From NCBI GenBank assembly GCA_025964065.1, contig JAOPZO010000142.1, forward strand, positions 1-5,218: a stretch of DNA of 5,218 bases, written 5' to 3'. Below, piece after piece: positions 4,541-5,218 of the stretch. Position 1 is the first letter of the stretch. Each line of letters begins with the position of its first letter. A program made the position numbers and the translations under genes. The notes under the pieces are model-generated. The model searched no databases, was not told the DNA's origin, and was given only the letters and a program-made list of their open reading frames with translations. This stretch comes from Solirubrobacterales bacterium. GTDB taxonomy: Bacteria > Actinomycetota > Thermoleophilia > Solirubrobacterales > Solirubrobacteraceae.

Positions 4541-5147
4541 CGGGGGCCTCCAGGAGCGCGGCCTTCAGGGTGGCGGCGGCCTGCGCGGGATCGGGCGCCT
4601 CGACGAGCGCGCGCACGACGACGATCCGCCGCGCTCCGGCCTCGACGACGTCGCGGACGTTCGTGGTGTCGATGCCGCCGATGGCGAACCAGGGGCGGTC
4701 GCGGGCGGCCCGGGCGGCGTGGGCGACGTAGGCGATCCCGGCGGCGGCGCGGCCCGGTTTCGTCGGGGTCGCCCACACGGGGCCGACCGCGACGTAGTCC
4801 GCCTCGGCCGGCGCGCTGGCGAGCTGCTCGGGCGCGTGGGTGGAGAGCCCGACGATGCGCTCGGGGCCCACGGCGGCGCGCACGTCGGCGACGGGCGTGT
4901 CGTCCTGCCCGACGTGCACGCCGTCGGCGCCGGCCGCGAGCGCCAGGTCGGGGCGGTCGTTGACGAGGAACGGGACGCCCGCGGCGGCGCAGGCCTCGCG
5001 CATCCAGGCGGCCTCGCGGAGGACGGCGGCGTCCCCCGCGTCCTTCATCCGGAGCTGGACGAGGTCGACGCCGCCGTCGAGCAGCGCCTGCAGCCGCCCC
5101 GGCTCCAGCGCGGGGGTCACGAGGTAGAGGCGGGCATCCGCGAGCAC
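4527..5147 (-). CDS. thiE: Thiamine phosphate synthase
   Basis: The 206-residue product joins HMP pyrophosphate to the thiazole phosphate to give thiamine phosphate in the cytosol. It is of normal length for this TIM-barrel enzyme. Recognisable parts are the first strand LYLVTP (7-12), VQLRMK (30-35, pyrimidine/pyrophosphate site), VNDRPDLAL (62-70, with Asp64 as the likely Mg ligand), DGVHVGQDD (75-83), GLSTH (100-104), DYVAVGPVWATPTKP (117-131) and FAIGGID (154-160). The late VVVRAL (176-181) holds an Arg where many ThiE proteins have Ser in the phosphate loop, a variant that I believe also occurs in actinobacteria. The start is GTG at 5147, with AGGG directly against it, so the ribosome site is poor. 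No ATG, GTG or TTG lies further upstream in frame within the window. It is the first gene of the minus-strand run visible here. Confidence 0.95.
   Translation of the reverse strand: MLADARLYLVTPALEPGRLQALLDGGVDLVQLRMKDAGDAAVLREAAWMREACAAAGVPFLVNDRPDLALAAGADGVHVGQDDTPVADVRAAVGPERIVGLSTHAPEQLASAPAEADYVAVGPVWATPTKPGRAAAGIAYVAHAARAARDRPWFAIGGIDTTNVRDVVEAGARRIVVVRALVEAPDPAQAAATLKAALLEAPVGLA
4547..4551 (-). promoter_or_regulatory. Shine-Dalgarno GGAGG for the membrane-protein gene
   Basis: On the minus strand GGAGG ends six bases before the TTG at 4540 and lies inside the last codons of thiE. It supports the unusual TTG start and gives the same spacing as the site in front of the DsbA-like gene. 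Confidence 0.7.
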
Positions 5148-5218
5148 CCCTGCAGTGTCGCAAGCGCCCGTGCCGTGCGTGACGCCGCCCGCCGAGCGCG
5201 ACCCGGCCCACTCGTCGC
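5148..5218. other. Unassigned right edge upstream of thiE
   Basis: These 71 bases hold no complete gene. On the plus strand GTG codons at 5170, 5175 and 5179 could begin a divergent gene, but none has a Shine-Dalgarno and the window ends within 16 codons. On the minus strand the thiE frame stays open to the edge with no start codon. I see no TPP riboswitch core: there is no CTGAGA and no conserved 3' half. Confidence 0.4.

Noticed and set aside
5120..5160. A TPP riboswitch ahead of thiE, suggested by GGGGTGC
   Set aside because: The match falls on the start codon region, and no CTGAGA or conserved 3' pyrophosphate-sensing half is present.
5148..5218. A ThiD-ThiE fusion, because the upstream in-frame translation contains THGTGACDTAG, reminiscent of the ThiD HGTGC motif
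   Set aside because: In ThiD roughly 40 or more residues normally follow that motif. Here ThiE begins only a few residues later, and the residues before it (AGSRSAGG) do not look like ThiD. It is most likely coincidence.
1..5218. CRISPR arrays, tRNA or rRNA genes, insertion sequences, phage or toxin-antitoxin genes
   Set aside because: I looked for spaced direct repeats, cloverleaf-like sequence, terminal inverted repeats with transposase motifs, and small coupled toxin-like pairs. Nothing supportable was found. The only coupled small pair is the DsbA-like gene with the 81-residue gene, which lacks toxin or antitoxin features.

Overview
The window is very GC-rich, with G or C at nearly every third codon position, frequent non-ATG starts and very tight gene packing. 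Together with a dihydrolipoamide dehydrogenase that resembles the mycobacterial type in its C-terminal half, this points to an actinomycete-like bacterium. A Thermoleophilia-type lineage (Solirubrobacterales or relatives) is my best guess, but it is an inference made without a database search. Long antisense open frames occur throughout and are by-products of the base composition.

Layout. (a) 2-301, plus: the C-terminal tail of a Pro/Ala/Gly/Thr-rich protein whose start lies outside the window. (b) 298-1017, minus: a stand-alone acyltransferase catalytic domain of the 2-oxoacid dehydrogenase E2 family, with no lipoyl domain and no room for a peripheral-subunit-binding domain. Genes (a) and (b) converge and share the four bases CTAG as overlapping stop codons. 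(c) 1018-1392: a 375-base non-coding gap between two divergent genes, rich in inverted repeats. (d) 1393-1800, plus: a small SRPBCC (START/polyketide cyclase-like) protein. (e) 1797-5147, minus: a compact five-gene run, read in the order thiE (thiamine phosphate synthase), a four-helix membrane protein, lpdA (dihydrolipoamide dehydrogenase, E3), a DsbA/HCCA-isomerase-like thioredoxin-fold protein, and an unknown 81-residue protein. Its last gene converges on (d), again with a shared CTAG. (f) 5148-5218: an unassigned edge.

The genes share a partial theme. ThiE makes thiamine phosphate, the precursor of the E1 cofactor of 2-oxoacid dehydrogenases. LpdA is the E3 of those complexes, and the E2-like protein carries their acyltransferase fold. 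No E1 and no lipoyl-bearing E2 are present, so a complete complex would need genes elsewhere.

Most of the content is ordinary housekeeping sequence, and I do not see a convincing undescribed system. The points worth a second look are the lipoyl-less E2 with an altered DHRxxDG motif, the DsbA-like protein without CxxC that is coupled to an unknown small protein, the repeated CTAG stop-sharing, two possible leaderless starts, and the structured gap at 1018-1392.
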